From JALNYB01 sp963676235 (GTDB lineage Archaea; Thermoplasmatota; Thermoplasmata; Methanomassiliicoccales; Methanomethylophilaceae), in assembly GCA_963676235.1 (NCBI GenBank), contig OY781044.1:1-64000 (forward strand): DNA of 64,000 nt, read 5' to 3'. Each line of letters begins with the position of its first letter. The stretch's first letter is position 1. The translations under genes and the position numbers were made by a program. Positions 54,202 to 63,153 of this stretch are shown one piece after another. A model generated the notes under the pieces. It searched no databases. It had not been told where the DNA came from and saw nothing but the letters and a program-made list of their open reading frames with translations.

Positions 54202-56838
54202 ATGACGGACATAGGCACCTGCATTAAAAAGCTGAAAACTGAAGAAGGCGAGATTACTATCTACAGCCTAAGAGAACTCGAAGAAAAGGGTTTTATAAAG
54301 GATCTTAAAAAGATGCCTTACTCCATAAAAGTCATAGTTGAATCCCTTTTGAGACAGCGGGACGGCTCCATCATAACAGATGAAGATGTGAAAACCATCG
54401 CATCTTGGAATTCCGAAAAGAACACAGACCGCGATATTCCGTGGATCCCTGCAAGAGTACTTCTTCAAGACCTTACCGGCGGGGCTGCAATCGCAGATCT
54501 CGCATCGATGAGGGAAGCTGTTTCAGCGATGGGAAAGGATCCGGAGATCATAAATCCGTTGGTTCCTGTAGATCTAGTCATAGATCATTCAATACAAACA
54601 GATTTTGCAGGATGTCCCGATGCTCAAGAACGCAACGAAGAAGTAGAATTCCAGAGGAACAAAGAAAGATATGCATTATTCAAATGGGCACAAAAATCAT
54701 TCAAGAACTTCCGTGCCGTACCTCCAGGAAACGGCATATGCCATCAGGTGAATCTGGAATATCTTTCTCCACTCATACATGTCAAAGAAAAGAACGGAGT
54801 CCTCACTGCGTATCCCGATTCGTGTTTCGGAACTGACTCACACACAACTCAGATCGACGGGCTGGGTGTCGTAGGATGGGGAGTCGGAGGAATCGAGGCA
54901 GAAGCCGTTATGGTCGGACAGCCTAGTTACATGAAGTTGCCGGATGTCATCGGATTCAAGCTTATCAACAAATTATCTCCGGGCGTAACAGCAACAGATC
55001 TTGTTCTCACTGTGGTACAACTGCTCAGAAAGAAAGGCGTGGTAGGGAAATTCGTTGAATTCTACGGACCAGGCTACAGCAATCTCTGTCTCGCAGACAG
55101 ATCCACCATCGCGAACATGGGGCCTGAATACGGAGCAACTATGGGATACTTCCCTATCGATGAGAAAACGATAGAGTACCTTAAACTTTCAGGAAGGGAT
55201 CCAAAACACATAGATGCCGTAGAAAAATACGCCAAAGAACAGACCCTCTGGTATACCGAAGAACCAGAATACACCGACACCTTGGAATTAGATCTTTCAA
55301 CCGTGGAACCATGTCTTGCAGGATTCAAGAGACCTCAGGACAGGATTCCGTTATCTAAAATGAAGGAAGAATTTGAAAAAGCTCTCAAAGCACTCGGTAC
55401 GGAACATAAGAAAAAACCTGTCTCGGATATGATGGGGGACGGTTCAGTTGCCATAGCTTCTATCACTTCATGTACGAACACGGCCAACCCTTCGGTCATG
55501 GTGGCAGCGGGACTTGTAGCAAAGAAGGCATACGAACTCGGACTGAAACCGAAGGACTATGTCAAGACCTCGCTGGCTCCCGGATCTAAAGTCGTAACGG
55601 AATATCTGGTGAATTCGGGTCTTCAGTCATATTTAGACAAGCTCGGATTCCAATGCTGCGGATACGGATGCATGACCTGCATCGGTAACAGCGGACCTCT
55701 TTCAGAAAAAGTAAGCAACACGATAAAAGCGAACGACCTTGTTGTTGCCGCGGTAGCATCAAGCAACAGGAACTTCGAAGGGCGCATACATGCTTTAGTG
55801 AAGGCCAACTATCTCGCCTCACCGCCTCTTGTGGTAGCCTTTGCGATCGCAGGACGCGTCGATATCGATATGGACAGCGAACCTCTCGCGACTGTGAATG
55901 GAAAAGATGTCTATCTCAAGGACATCTGGCCTACCGATAAAGAAATCGAGGATATAACGGAAAAATATGTCACCTCGGAGACATACATATCGCAATACAA
56001 GAACATATTCAAAGGTTCCAAAAGATGGGATTCCATAGAATGCAAGGATTCGCCATTGTTCGAATGGGACGAAAAATCCACCTATATCAGAAATCCTCCG
56101 TTCTTTGACGAATTGTTCGAAGAACCGGAAATAAAGAATATAGAACATGCAAGATGTCTGGCCAAATTGGGAGATTCCATCACGACCGATCATATCTCTC
56201 CAGCAGGATCATTCGGACCCAATTCCGACGCAGGAAAATACCTCATCTCATTGGGTGTCCAGGAAGAGGATTTCAACTCATACGGATCCAGAAGGGCGGA
56301 TCATGAGATCATGGTCCGCGGGACCTTTGCCAATATCAGATTAAGAAACCAGCTCACTCCAGATAAAGAAGGAAGCTCCTCCATATATTTCCCCGAAAGT
56401 GAACAGGATACCATCTACGAAGTCTCCAGAAAATACGATGAGGATATGACCCCGCTGATAATCCTTGCAGGCAAGGAGTACGGAACAGGAAGCTCGAGGG
56501 ATTGGGCAGCCAAAGGACCCCTGCTGTTAGGCGTAAAAGCCGTCATAGCGGAATCGTTCGAAAGGATACACAGATCCAACCTAGTGGGAATGGGCATAGT
56601 TCCATTGCAATTCCTTGAAGGTCAGACGGCAGAGACTCTCCACCTTAACGGTTCAGAAACATTCGACATAGATCTTGAAGACATGGAACCCAGAGAGCCG
56701 GTCCGCGTCACAGCATACAGAGACGGAAAGAAACTTGAATTCGACACTGTTTGCAGAGTGGATGTACCAGTTGAAATGGAATATATAGCGAATGGCGGCA
56801 TCCTGCAGTACGTTCTGAGGAGAATGATCAACGAATAA
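54202..56838 (+). CDS. acnA: Aconitate hydratase A
   Basis: Isomerises citrate to isocitrate; in a methanogen it serves the partial TCA route to 2-oxoglutarate. 878 residues, the full-length AcnA/IRP-type: DLVIDHSIQTDFAG, CFGTDSHTTQIDGLGVVGWGVGG, cluster cysteines in ASITSCTNTANPS and CGYGCMTCIGNSG, and a C-terminal swivel domain with GKEYGTGSSRDWAAKG. The bacterial-type AcnA is not the usual archaeal form, so acquisition from bacteria is possible. GAGGGG lies upstream of the ATG; tRNA-Pro follows 44 nt after the stop. Confidence 0.95.
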   Translation: MTDIGTCIKKLKTEEGEITIYSLRELEEKGFIKDLKKMPYSIKVIVESLLRQRDGSIITDEDVKTIASWNSEKNTDRDIPWIPARVLLQDLTGGAAIADLASMREAVSAMGKDPEIINPLVPVDLVIDHSIQTDFAGCPDAQERNEEVEFQRNKERYALFKWAQKSFKNFRAVPPGNGICHQVNLEYLSPLIHVKEKNGVLTAYPDSCFGTDSHTTQIDGLGVVGWGVGGIEAEAVMVGQPSYMKLPDVIGFKLINKLSPGVTATDLVLTVVQLLRKKGVVGKFVEFYGPGYSNLCLADRSTIANMGPEYGATMGYFPIDEKTIEYLKLSGRDPKHIDAVEKYAKEQTLWYTEEPEYTDTLELDLSTVEPCLAGFKRPQDRIPLSKMKEEFEKALKALGTEHKKKPVSDMMGDGSVAIASITSCTNTANPSVMVAAGLVAKKAYELGLKPKDYVKTSLAPGSKVVTEYLVNSGLQSYLDKLGFQCCGYGCMTCIGNSGPLSEKVSNTIKANDLVVAAVASSNRNFEGRIHALVKANYLASPPLVVAFAIAGRVDIDMDSEPLATVNGKDVYLKDIWPTDKEIEDITEKYVTSETYISQYKNIFKGSKRWDSIECKDSPLFEWDEKSTYIRNPPFFDELFEEPEIKNIEHARCLAKLGDSITTDHISPAGSFGPNSDAGKYLISLGVQEEDFNSYGSRRADHEIMVRGTFANIRLRNQLTPDKEGSSSIYFPESEQDTIYEVSRKYDEDMTPLIILAGKEYGTGSSRDWAAKGPLLLGVKAVIAESFERIHRSNLVGMGIVPLQFLEGQTAETLHLNGSETFDIDLEDMEPREPVRVTAYRDGKKLEFDTVCRVDVPVEMEYIANGGILQYVLRRMINE

Positions 56839-56882
56839 ATTCCGATATCTTTAATAGCAGAAGATAAATCATCCTCTAATGT

Positions 56883-56955
56883 GGGCCCGTGGGGTAGCTT
56901 GGTATCCTTGTAGGTTCGGGACCTATTGACTCCGGTTCAAATCCGGGCGGGCCCA
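56883..56955 (+). tRNA. tRNA-Pro(CGG)
   Basis: Cloverleaf read by hand: acceptor GGGCCCG pairs with CGGGCCC, D-arm GGG...TCC, anticodon stem GTAGG/CCTAT (one G-T) around loop TTCGGGA with anticodon CGG, T-loop TTCAAAT closed by a TCCGG/CCGGG stem, discriminator A. CCA is not encoded. No intron seen. Confidence 0.92.
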
Positions 56956-57409
56956 CTCAATTTTGCTGGATAATGCATTTTTCAACTTCAATTCCTGATT
57001 CAAAGAATCAATTTATACAACATAACCTGACAGAAATGAGTGATAATGTTTCCAGAACTTAAATTTAAATAATGTATGATTTTTATAAGATTGTTAAACA
57101 CAGACAGAGATATCGCAATCCAGCTGTATTTGTTTTATCTGTGCTCAACTACAATTCAACTTGTCATCTAAGACATTTATATTCATTTGAGATTTTATAT
57201 ACATCGAACCAAGGGCCTAGAGAGATATTCGATAACTTGACTACCTTGAATTTTGGTGGATCTACGAAATCAACAAATGCATCTGCCAATCCCTGATGTT
57301 CGGTAAGACGTATTCATCAGATTCTTCACATGATTTAAGATTCCATCAGAGGTACTTTATAGAAAGTTATATATATTGTATAGATTAATTATAGAGCGTC
57401 CGACTAAAT

Positions 57410-57481
57410 CGTGGGACAATGACATAAGATAGGCCTACGTATCGGATAGTCGTGGGACAATGCCTATATGGTAGGCCCACG
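57410..57481 (+). repeat. Pair of 30-31-nt direct repeats able to form hairpins
   Basis: Copies at 57410-57439 and 57451-57481 share CGTGGGACAATG at the left and TAGGCC-ACG at the right, with a variable centre. In the second copy CGTGG pairs with CCACG and, inside it, GCCTA with TAGGC; the first copy keeps the outer stem with one G-U. Covarying centre with fixed ends suggests a structured RNA or a regulator site array. Too few and too short-spaced for CRISPR. Confidence 0.5.
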
Positions 57482-57993
57482 CAACTTTCGTTTGTTTTCG
57501 TTTATATATTTACGAGTGACTTCTGTAGATTTTTTCTATTTTTCTTTCACATTGAAACTGCGTCCTATTACCTGCAACAAGGCCGTCCCTATCCTTCGAT
57601 GAAATTTGACAATCGCGATAGTAACAATACTAATTTCCTCTGTCATAAAGAGTTTCTAGAAAATCTGAAAAATTCATAGATTTGTATCTCATATCGTACA
57701 AAGTCGTGTGTTCGCAAAGATAAAATACAAATAATATTCCTTTCTTAATTATCTGATTCCAAACATATCTTAAATCACCGATATACTTTCATGTAAAAAT
57801 CTGCTAATCTTATCTGAAAGTTAAGTTTTATTTTTTCTATGTATACTACGTCATTGATATGCTTGACCGACACCATAAATTTTCTAATAAAAAAGAAAAA
57901 CTAACAAAATTCATTCTTATTCAGAACACAATAACACAAAATTTAGCCTGTATGAACTAAAATTAGGAGTTTTGTGACACCAGAGAGTTAAAG

Positions 57994-58066
57994 TCGATTG
58001 CCACATGGTTTCCCGTTTTGTCTATCCTTGTAAAACAAAACTTCACAGGTTTTATGTGGCAATTGA
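57994..58066. ncRNA. Nested hairpin, candidate structured RNA or 3' element
   Basis: A 13-bp outer stem (TCGATTGCCACAT with ATGTGGCAATTGA, one G-U) encloses an inner 6-bp stem GTTTTG/CAAAAC. It lies 18 nt beyond the stop of the surface protein at 58084 and could be its terminator or RNA-stabilising element, or an independent small RNA. The call rests on structure seen by eye. Confidence 0.35.
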
Positions 58067-58083
58067 TTGAATTATTAAAAATT

Positions 58084-58755
58084 TTAACTTGTTAACGATA
58101 AAATGACTGACACTTCTTGTTGACCGCTGGCTTCGAAAGACACGCCTGAATACCCGCCTGCGATTACAGTGTACGTCTGTGAAGTCGCATCAGACAGGGT
58201 GATCTTCAAACTGTATGTATGACTGCCATAGTCAAATGTCAAACCGTTATCGCCGACTGCCCAATTAGATGCTTCACTGATCTCGACGTATAAATAATCA
58301 GAAGAGTTATACGCTAAATCTGCGCCGGGAATACCATTAGCTATCAATTGCTCTTGTGTGGATCCAATGTATACATCAAGTGAGTAAGTAATATTTGATT
58401 CGCTGACTCCGACATCTGTGAAATAATTTTCAGTCCATTGGGCATATAGCTTTGTTCCGCTAGAGACTGCATTTCCTTCGACATAAGATACACCGCTGCC
58501 ATTCATTTTTGTGTTCCATCCGGTGAAAATATGATCATCGTAACTAAAAAGATTAGCAACCACCGTGGTATTAGTGAAAGTATATGACGTTGTCCCATCG
58601 TTAGATCCCCCGTTACCGTCATAGGTAACCCCGTTAGAACTACTATTGTCATTATTCATATACAGCGCGACACCTACGCCCGCCACTATCAGAATGACCA
58701 CCACAACCGATGCGATAGCCACATTAGAAATACCAGATTTATTTATGTTTTTCAT
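58084..58755 (-). CDS. Small surface protein with InlB-like repeat
   Basis: 223 residues. N-terminus MKNINKSGISNVAIASVVVVILIVAG carries a class III or pilin-like signal/anchor (basic residues, Gly-Ile-Ser, long hydrophobic helix), followed by an InlB B-repeat-like segment (VTYDGNG...FTGWNTKMNGSG...KLYAQW, about 41-108) and a C-terminal beta domain (about 112-223). I start at the ATG of MKNINKS (58755); three codons upstream is another ATG. Function unknown; likely extracellular. Confidence 0.7.
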   Translation of the reverse strand: MKNINKSGISNVAIASVVVVILIVAGVGVALYMNNDNSSSNGVTYDGNGGSNDGTTSYTFTNTTVVANLFSYDDHIFTGWNTKMNGSGVSYVEGNAVSSGTKLYAQWTENYFTDVGVSESNITYSLDVYIGSTQEQLIANGIPGADLAYNSSDYLYVEISEASNWAVGDNGLTFDYGSHTYSLKITLSDATSQTYTVIAGGYSGVSFEASGQQEVSVILSLTS

Positions 58756-59293
58756 AAATATCAATAACTAAACCATCTACATCGTTTATAATTTCATGCA
58801 CTTTAAAAGAGTCGTAAGTCAGTTATTTTTCAATCTTATATTGCATACTATATGCCGGGCATTATTGTAATATCGTTTTAACATTTTTATCGATATTTGT
58901 ATGATTCTGATGTGAGACTTCGAAACAAATCAGAGTGATATTAAATTTTCAATTTTTAGCAAATTCTCATATCTTTCTTATAATCAATCGAATCGAATTT
59001 GAAACGGTTCCTACGATTCCGAAAAATCATTACGATTATCAGAGTGAATGATCTTGTAGAATGTAGGTGCCTCGTTCATAGGAAGCTAACCGCTTACGGA
59101 AATCATACGAGCATGGCGAGTTCATGAGTTTCTTCATTTCAGACCTAACCATCATTAATTATCATATTCAGCATGAGATATACTATAGATCGTGATTTAC
59201 AGTTAGAAAGACATTATCTGCATAAATCTCCAATGAGTGGAAATTCAGATTGTCTGATTGCTATAACTTTCATATCACAACTACCTTACGAGT
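58756..59293. other. Gene-free interval
   Basis: About 540 AT-rich bases between the surface protein and the GMC oxidoreductase. No frame, repeat or RNA that I can support; it holds the promoter of the surface protein. Confidence 0.35.
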
Positions 59294-60910
59294 TCAATGT
59301 TGGCTGAGTTCAGATTTAATTATCTCTGAGGCCATCTCACCTATGTATGTCACCGGACCCATGGTGTGACCGTGATTTACACGTGGCATGATAGATGCAT
59401 CCGCGACACGTAATCCTTTTACTCCACGAACCCGCAGGTGTGCATCCACCACAGCCATCGGATCTTTCTTCAGATCCCCGATACGTGCGGTGCCTACAGG
59501 ATGGAAAACAGTACTGGCCTCATCACGGATAATGGACTCGATGTCCGCATCGCTGGCATCCAATGCAGGATGCATCATTTCAGTGTACGAAGACAATGTT
59601 TGGGTTTTGGTCAACTGCATTGCATAACGGACACCTTTTATGAACTGTTTTATATCATCCCGATCGCCAAGATAGTTCGGATTGATGACTGGTTTATCAT
59701 GCGGATCACTCGAAGCCAGCAAGACGTTTCCTCTACTCTTAGGAGTCATCAATACTACAGGAATTGAGTAACCGCTCCTGTTGCCTATATCATCTATTCC
59801 TGCAAACTCCTTCTCCGAACCAACAGCATTATGAATGTATACGAAAATCGATTCAAAATCCAATTTGTCATGGATTCCTTCACTCGATATCAGACCAGCG
59901 GCCGGGCCTGGGTAATAGCATGAAGGGCCAGTGCGGTCTTTCCTCCATTGTGCGATCGATTCCTCACTAACTGGGTTGAAATGAGAATCAGGAATCGGTT
60001 TGGGCGAAAGGACTTTTATCGAGAACATCAGATGGTCGTTCAGATTCTCTCCAACTCCTGGAACATCGGCGATGACCGGTATATCGTATTTCTCCAATTC
60101 TTTCTTAGGGCCAACTCCAGACAATTTCAGAATCTGAGCCGTATTGTATGTGCCTGCACAAAGAATTACTTCCCTGTTCGCCTTGATCTCCTGTATCTTA
60201 CCTTCATATTCTACTTCAACACCTGTTGCCGTTTTTTCTTTGAAAGTGACTTTGCGGACAAATGTATTCGGCTGAACTGTCAGATTGGACCTTTTCCTGA
60301 TTTCTTCAGATAGATAGCTGTCGGCAGGAGTGTGCCGAACATTATTTATGTAATCTTTTTGCACGATATCTGCGCGATTGAAGTCGTCCCCGGAGAAATC
60401 CCCGATCTTGCCAAATCCAGCTTCTTCGAATGCATTCAACATTGTATGGACGAACTCTGTTGGATAAGCTGAATCCTCTAGATGGACCATTCCGCCTTTT
60501 CCTCTATATATGCTTGGACCGAGGTTCGTATCTTCGATCCTTTGGAACATTTCCAATGCTTTTTCGTAGTTCCAACCTTCTGCACCCTGTTTTTCCCAAA
60601 AATCGTAGTCCTCCTTGATTCCTCTCATCCAGAATCCAACGTTGATTGCCGAGGAACCTCCGACAACACGACCTCTGGGCTGATAGATCTTCCTATTGTT
60701 CAGACCATTCTGCGGTTGTGTTTCATACTGCCAATCATAATCTGTTCCCCAGACCTTGAAAAAAGCCCCGGGAGTTCTAGAAATATCATTTGTATTTTCT
60801 CCGCCTGCTTCCAATAATAATACTGATATGTCCGGATCTTCGCTCAACCTAGATGCCACGATAGGTCCAGACGTGCCTGCCCCTACGATTACATAATCAT
60901 ACGATCTCAT
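59294..60910 (-). CDS. GMC-family FAD-dependent oxidoreductase (choline dehydrogenase-like)
   Basis: 538 residues. FAD-binding VGAGTSGPIVASRLSE (about 8-23), LLLEAGGE, RGRVVGGSSAIN, WMRGIKEDYDFWE, and the C-terminal active-site His in VNHGHTMGPVTYIG are all GMC signatures. These enzymes oxidise alcohols or choline, usually with oxygen or quinones as acceptor, so its presence in a methanogen is odd. It stands alone, with long non-coding flanks, consistent with acquisition from bacteria. Substrate and acceptor unknown. Confidence 0.92.
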   Translation of the reverse strand: MRSYDYVIVGAGTSGPIVASRLSEDPDISVLLLEAGGENTNDISRTPGAFFKVWGTDYDWQYETQPQNGLNNRKIYQPRGRVVGGSSAINVGFWMRGIKEDYDFWEKQGAEGWNYEKALEMFQRIEDTNLGPSIYRGKGGMVHLEDSAYPTEFVHTMLNAFEEAGFGKIGDFSGDDFNRADIVQKDYINNVRHTPADSYLSEEIRKRSNLTVQPNTFVRKVTFKEKTATGVEVEYEGKIQEIKANREVILCAGTYNTAQILKLSGVGPKKELEKYDIPVIADVPGVGENLNDHLMFSIKVLSPKPIPDSHFNPVSEESIAQWRKDRTGPSCYYPGPAAGLISSEGIHDKLDFESIFVYIHNAVGSEKEFAGIDDIGNRSGYSIPVVLMTPKSRGNVLLASSDPHDKPVINPNYLGDRDDIKQFIKGVRYAMQLTKTQTLSSYTEMMHPALDASDADIESIIRDEASTVFHPVGTARIGDLKKDPMAVVDAHLRVRGVKGLRVADASIMPRVNHGHTMGPVTYIGEMASEIIKSELSQH

Positions 60911-61265
60911 TAGATGTTACCTCTTTCTAATTTCAAACTTCTTTATCATTATGTGTGGATTTACTGGTGGTCATTCAACACAATCAGTTGGCCATTCGAC
61001 TTAAAACAGTATTGTACATTTTAATAACTTTCGGTAAATTCTTTTTATTTTGGAAGCCACATTCCAATTTCATCCATTGTTTTACTGGTGTAACCTTTAC
61101 AACAATGAATGAATACAACCAAGACCGTTGAACTTCTGACTGTGATCTTTATGCTAATAACCAGATATCGAAGTACAAAGACTTCAGAGCAAATTCTATG
61201 ATTTTCATATATTGTTATAAAGATCCTAAAAATAAAAATGTTTAAGGCCCGAAGGCCGAAAATAT
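60911..61265. other. Gene-free interval with the ferritin terminator
   Basis: About 355 AT-rich bases. It holds the GMC promoter region at one end and the ferritin terminator (61246-61257) at the other; nothing else is visible. Confidence 0.4.
61246..61257 (-). terminator. Terminator of the ferritin gene with UUCG tetraloop
   Basis: On the minus strand GGCC-TTCG-GGCC, a stem capped by the stable C(UUCG)G tetraloop, is followed by TTAAACATTTTTATTTTT. It begins 8 nt after the ferritin stop. Confidence 0.7.
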
Positions 61266-61757
61266 TTATTCCTCTCTCTTGCTGAGAAATTTATCGATTT
61301 GGAACATTGCGTTGATGTCGTTGCTGGCTGATTCGAACATATCGACGATATTCCTGGTGTTCTCCTCTTCTTCCACCTGTTCATCGATGAACCATTTTAA
61401 GAATGAAGCCGAGGCATAATCGCTTTCTTTGCCAGCAAGTTCATAGATCTTATCTATGGAAGCAGACACCTTCATCTCATGAGCATATGCAACCTTTGCA
61501 ACTTCAAGAGGTGTGTTCGCAGCCGATTTAGGTGCAGAAATATCAGTCAGAGTGGGCTTAAAGCCTCTTCTCTGAATAAAATCAATGAATTTTTCGGCAT
61601 GTTTAATCTCTTCACCGTATTGTATGAAAAGCCAACTCGAATAACCCTTGAAACCTTTAATGTCCATTTCTAACGACATTCCTAAGTAGATGTATGCCGA
61701 AGCATACTCCATGTTGATCTGCTCATTCATAGCTTTTACTACTTTATCAGAAATCAT
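61266..61757 (-). CDS. ftn: Ferritin
   Basis: 163 residues forming the four-helix ferritin fold. Ferroxidase residues are visible: Glu in EQINMEYASAYIY, the pair in YGEEIKHAEKF (Glu-x-x-His) and Glu in DEQVEEEENT. Stores iron and protects against Fenton chemistry; with desulfoferrodoxin it suggests exposure to some oxygen. Prokaryotic FtnA type, not heme-bearing bacterioferritin. Own terminator downstream; single-gene unit. Confidence 0.94.
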   Translation of the reverse strand: MISDKVVKAMNEQINMEYASAYIYLGMSLEMDIKGFKGYSSWLFIQYGEEIKHAEKFIDFIQRRGFKPTLTDISAPKSAANTPLEVAKVAYAHEMKVSASIDKIYELAGKESDYASASFLKWFIDEQVEEEENTRNIVDMFESASNDINAMFQIDKFLSKREE

Positions 61758-62211
61758 ACGAAACCAACCTGTAGATACGAGGTCTACGGTATATGTATGG
61801 TGTCGATTTTATTTAACCTAGTTGAAATAACGCATATTATGATCGATACATGAACTCGATGCCTGATTGCCATCTTGATAAGGTTTCTAAGTAAAACCGA
61901 TAATACTTCTAGTAGAGTGCAAAATATCACTTCTCGCAATCCATGCTGTCTTTGCTATGAGAATAACAAAGACCTATATCAGATACATAACAGTTCGAAG
62001 AGTATGATTTTACAGATGGCATTTACCTGTTTTCTGTTTTGATCTATAAAGATCGTCTAAAGTAGCACTCAATACTTCCTATTACTGTAATCTAGATGTG
62101 ATGTTCCTCCTTAATACTTGATAATATGTGCCATTACAAATAAACTAATTTGTATATGTCCAGACTGCACCATACATATTCATTTTATATTTACAGGAAG
62201 CTAACACAAAT
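61758..62211. other. Gene-free divergent intergenic region
   Basis: About 450 AT-rich bases between ferritin and the membrane-protein pair. A TATA-like ATTTTATATTTAC (about 62181-62193) precedes the GTG start at 62212; no other feature seen. Confidence 0.4.
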
Positions 62212-63153
62212 GTGAGACTCAGCAACCTTCCGGTAAGGATCGAATATCTAATGGGCACTTTGCTGATCGCCCTTGGAATAATATCGATTTACGGAGTGTC
62301 TGGTGATCTCGAACATAATTCCTTATATGCTCTGTCAAAGGTAGTTATGATCGTTCTCGGTATCCTGATTATCATAGATCCGAAGAAAAACGTCATGCGT
62401 GCCACAGGTATGTATGCCGCCACTATCGGAATGGGAGGGATGATACGTTCAATAAATGCACTGTCATCCGAATCCACCCTTTATTTCCTGTTTGGTCTTA
62501 TAACTTTCCTTCTCGGAGTCAATCTGGTTCTTTGCGGCGTATCTTATTTTAGAGGAACATCCAAAAATGCACGCAGAATGACAATGACAGCCTATCTCAT
62601 CTTCTTGATATACTGCCTCAGAGCGATTGCTACTATTTACTTGGGAACCAATCCCTGGGAATATTTCACCAATAATTATACTGTTGTAACATTCTTGATT
62701 ATGTACGCCATGTACATATTCGTCCTCACAAGCGACGAGATCAGATATGGCATACCTTTGGAAAAGAACCTTATAGATCTGACCGGACTGAGGAAATCTA
62801 TCAGCATCCCGAACGATTCATTGATCACGGAATCAGATTTGAAAGCCATATCCGATGGACTTGCCGGTACAGCCTCGTGGAATAAACTGAATTCGGGACC
62901 TGCCGAATCAGAATATATGATAAAACTAGGAAAGGAAATGCCCTGTACGCTCATACTTCAAAAATGGAAAGGATCCACCTGTTTGTATGCAACGGTGGTC
63001 ACAGATCCTAATGGGTCATTCATACAGGGTGCCCGTTTCAGAATAGATAATATGATTCGTGATAAAGAAACGGCCATACTATACGGCAATGACGGGTCCA
63101 AGATCAATATTAAGATCGACATTGAGAGGAAGATAAATGAAGATCGATCTTGA
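62212..63153 (+). CDS. Membrane protein with C-terminal soluble domain (paralogue A)
   Basis: 313 residues from GTG 62212; CAGGAAG upstream could be the ribosome site. About five to six membrane helices in residues 10-180, then a soluble beta-rich domain (about 190-313; LGKEMPCTLILQKW). The next gene encodes a clear relative of the same layout (both have an -IADPKR/IDPKKNVMRATGMYAA- stretch after the second helix), so the pair arose by duplication. Family and function not recognised. The stop overlaps the next start by 17 nt. Confidence 0.72.
   Translation: MRLSNLPVRIEYLMGTLLIALGIISIYGVSGDLEHNSLYALSKVVMIVLGILIIIDPKKNVMRATGMYAATIGMGGMIRSINALSSESTLYFLFGLITFLLGVNLVLCGVSYFRGTSKNARRMTMTAYLIFLIYCLRAIATIYLGTNPWEYFTNNYTVVTFLIMYAMYIFVLTSDEIRYGIPLEKNLIDLTGLRKSISIPNDSLITESDLKAISDGLAGTASWNKLNSGPAESEYMIKLGKEMPCTLILQKWKGSTCLYATVVTDPNGSFIQGARFRIDNMIRDKETAILYGNDGSKINIKIDIERKINEDRS

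Larger units (their letters stand above)
56956..58083. other. Gene-free AT-rich region with structured repeats
   Basis: About 1.1 kb without a convincing gene. A 74-codon frame (57072-57296) and a 75-codon frame (57452-57679) have ordinary-looking but unrecognisable products, and the second overlaps a hairpin repeat, so I do not call them. Contains the repeat pair at 57410-57481 and the nested hairpin at 57994-58066. Confidence 0.45.

Noticed and set aside
57072..57296. 74-codon frame after tRNA-Pro
   Set aside because: No ribosome site, no recognisable feature, AT-rich surroundings where chance frames are common.
57410..57481. Possible CRISPR array
   Set aside because: Only two copies, an 11-nt spacer, and no cas genes.
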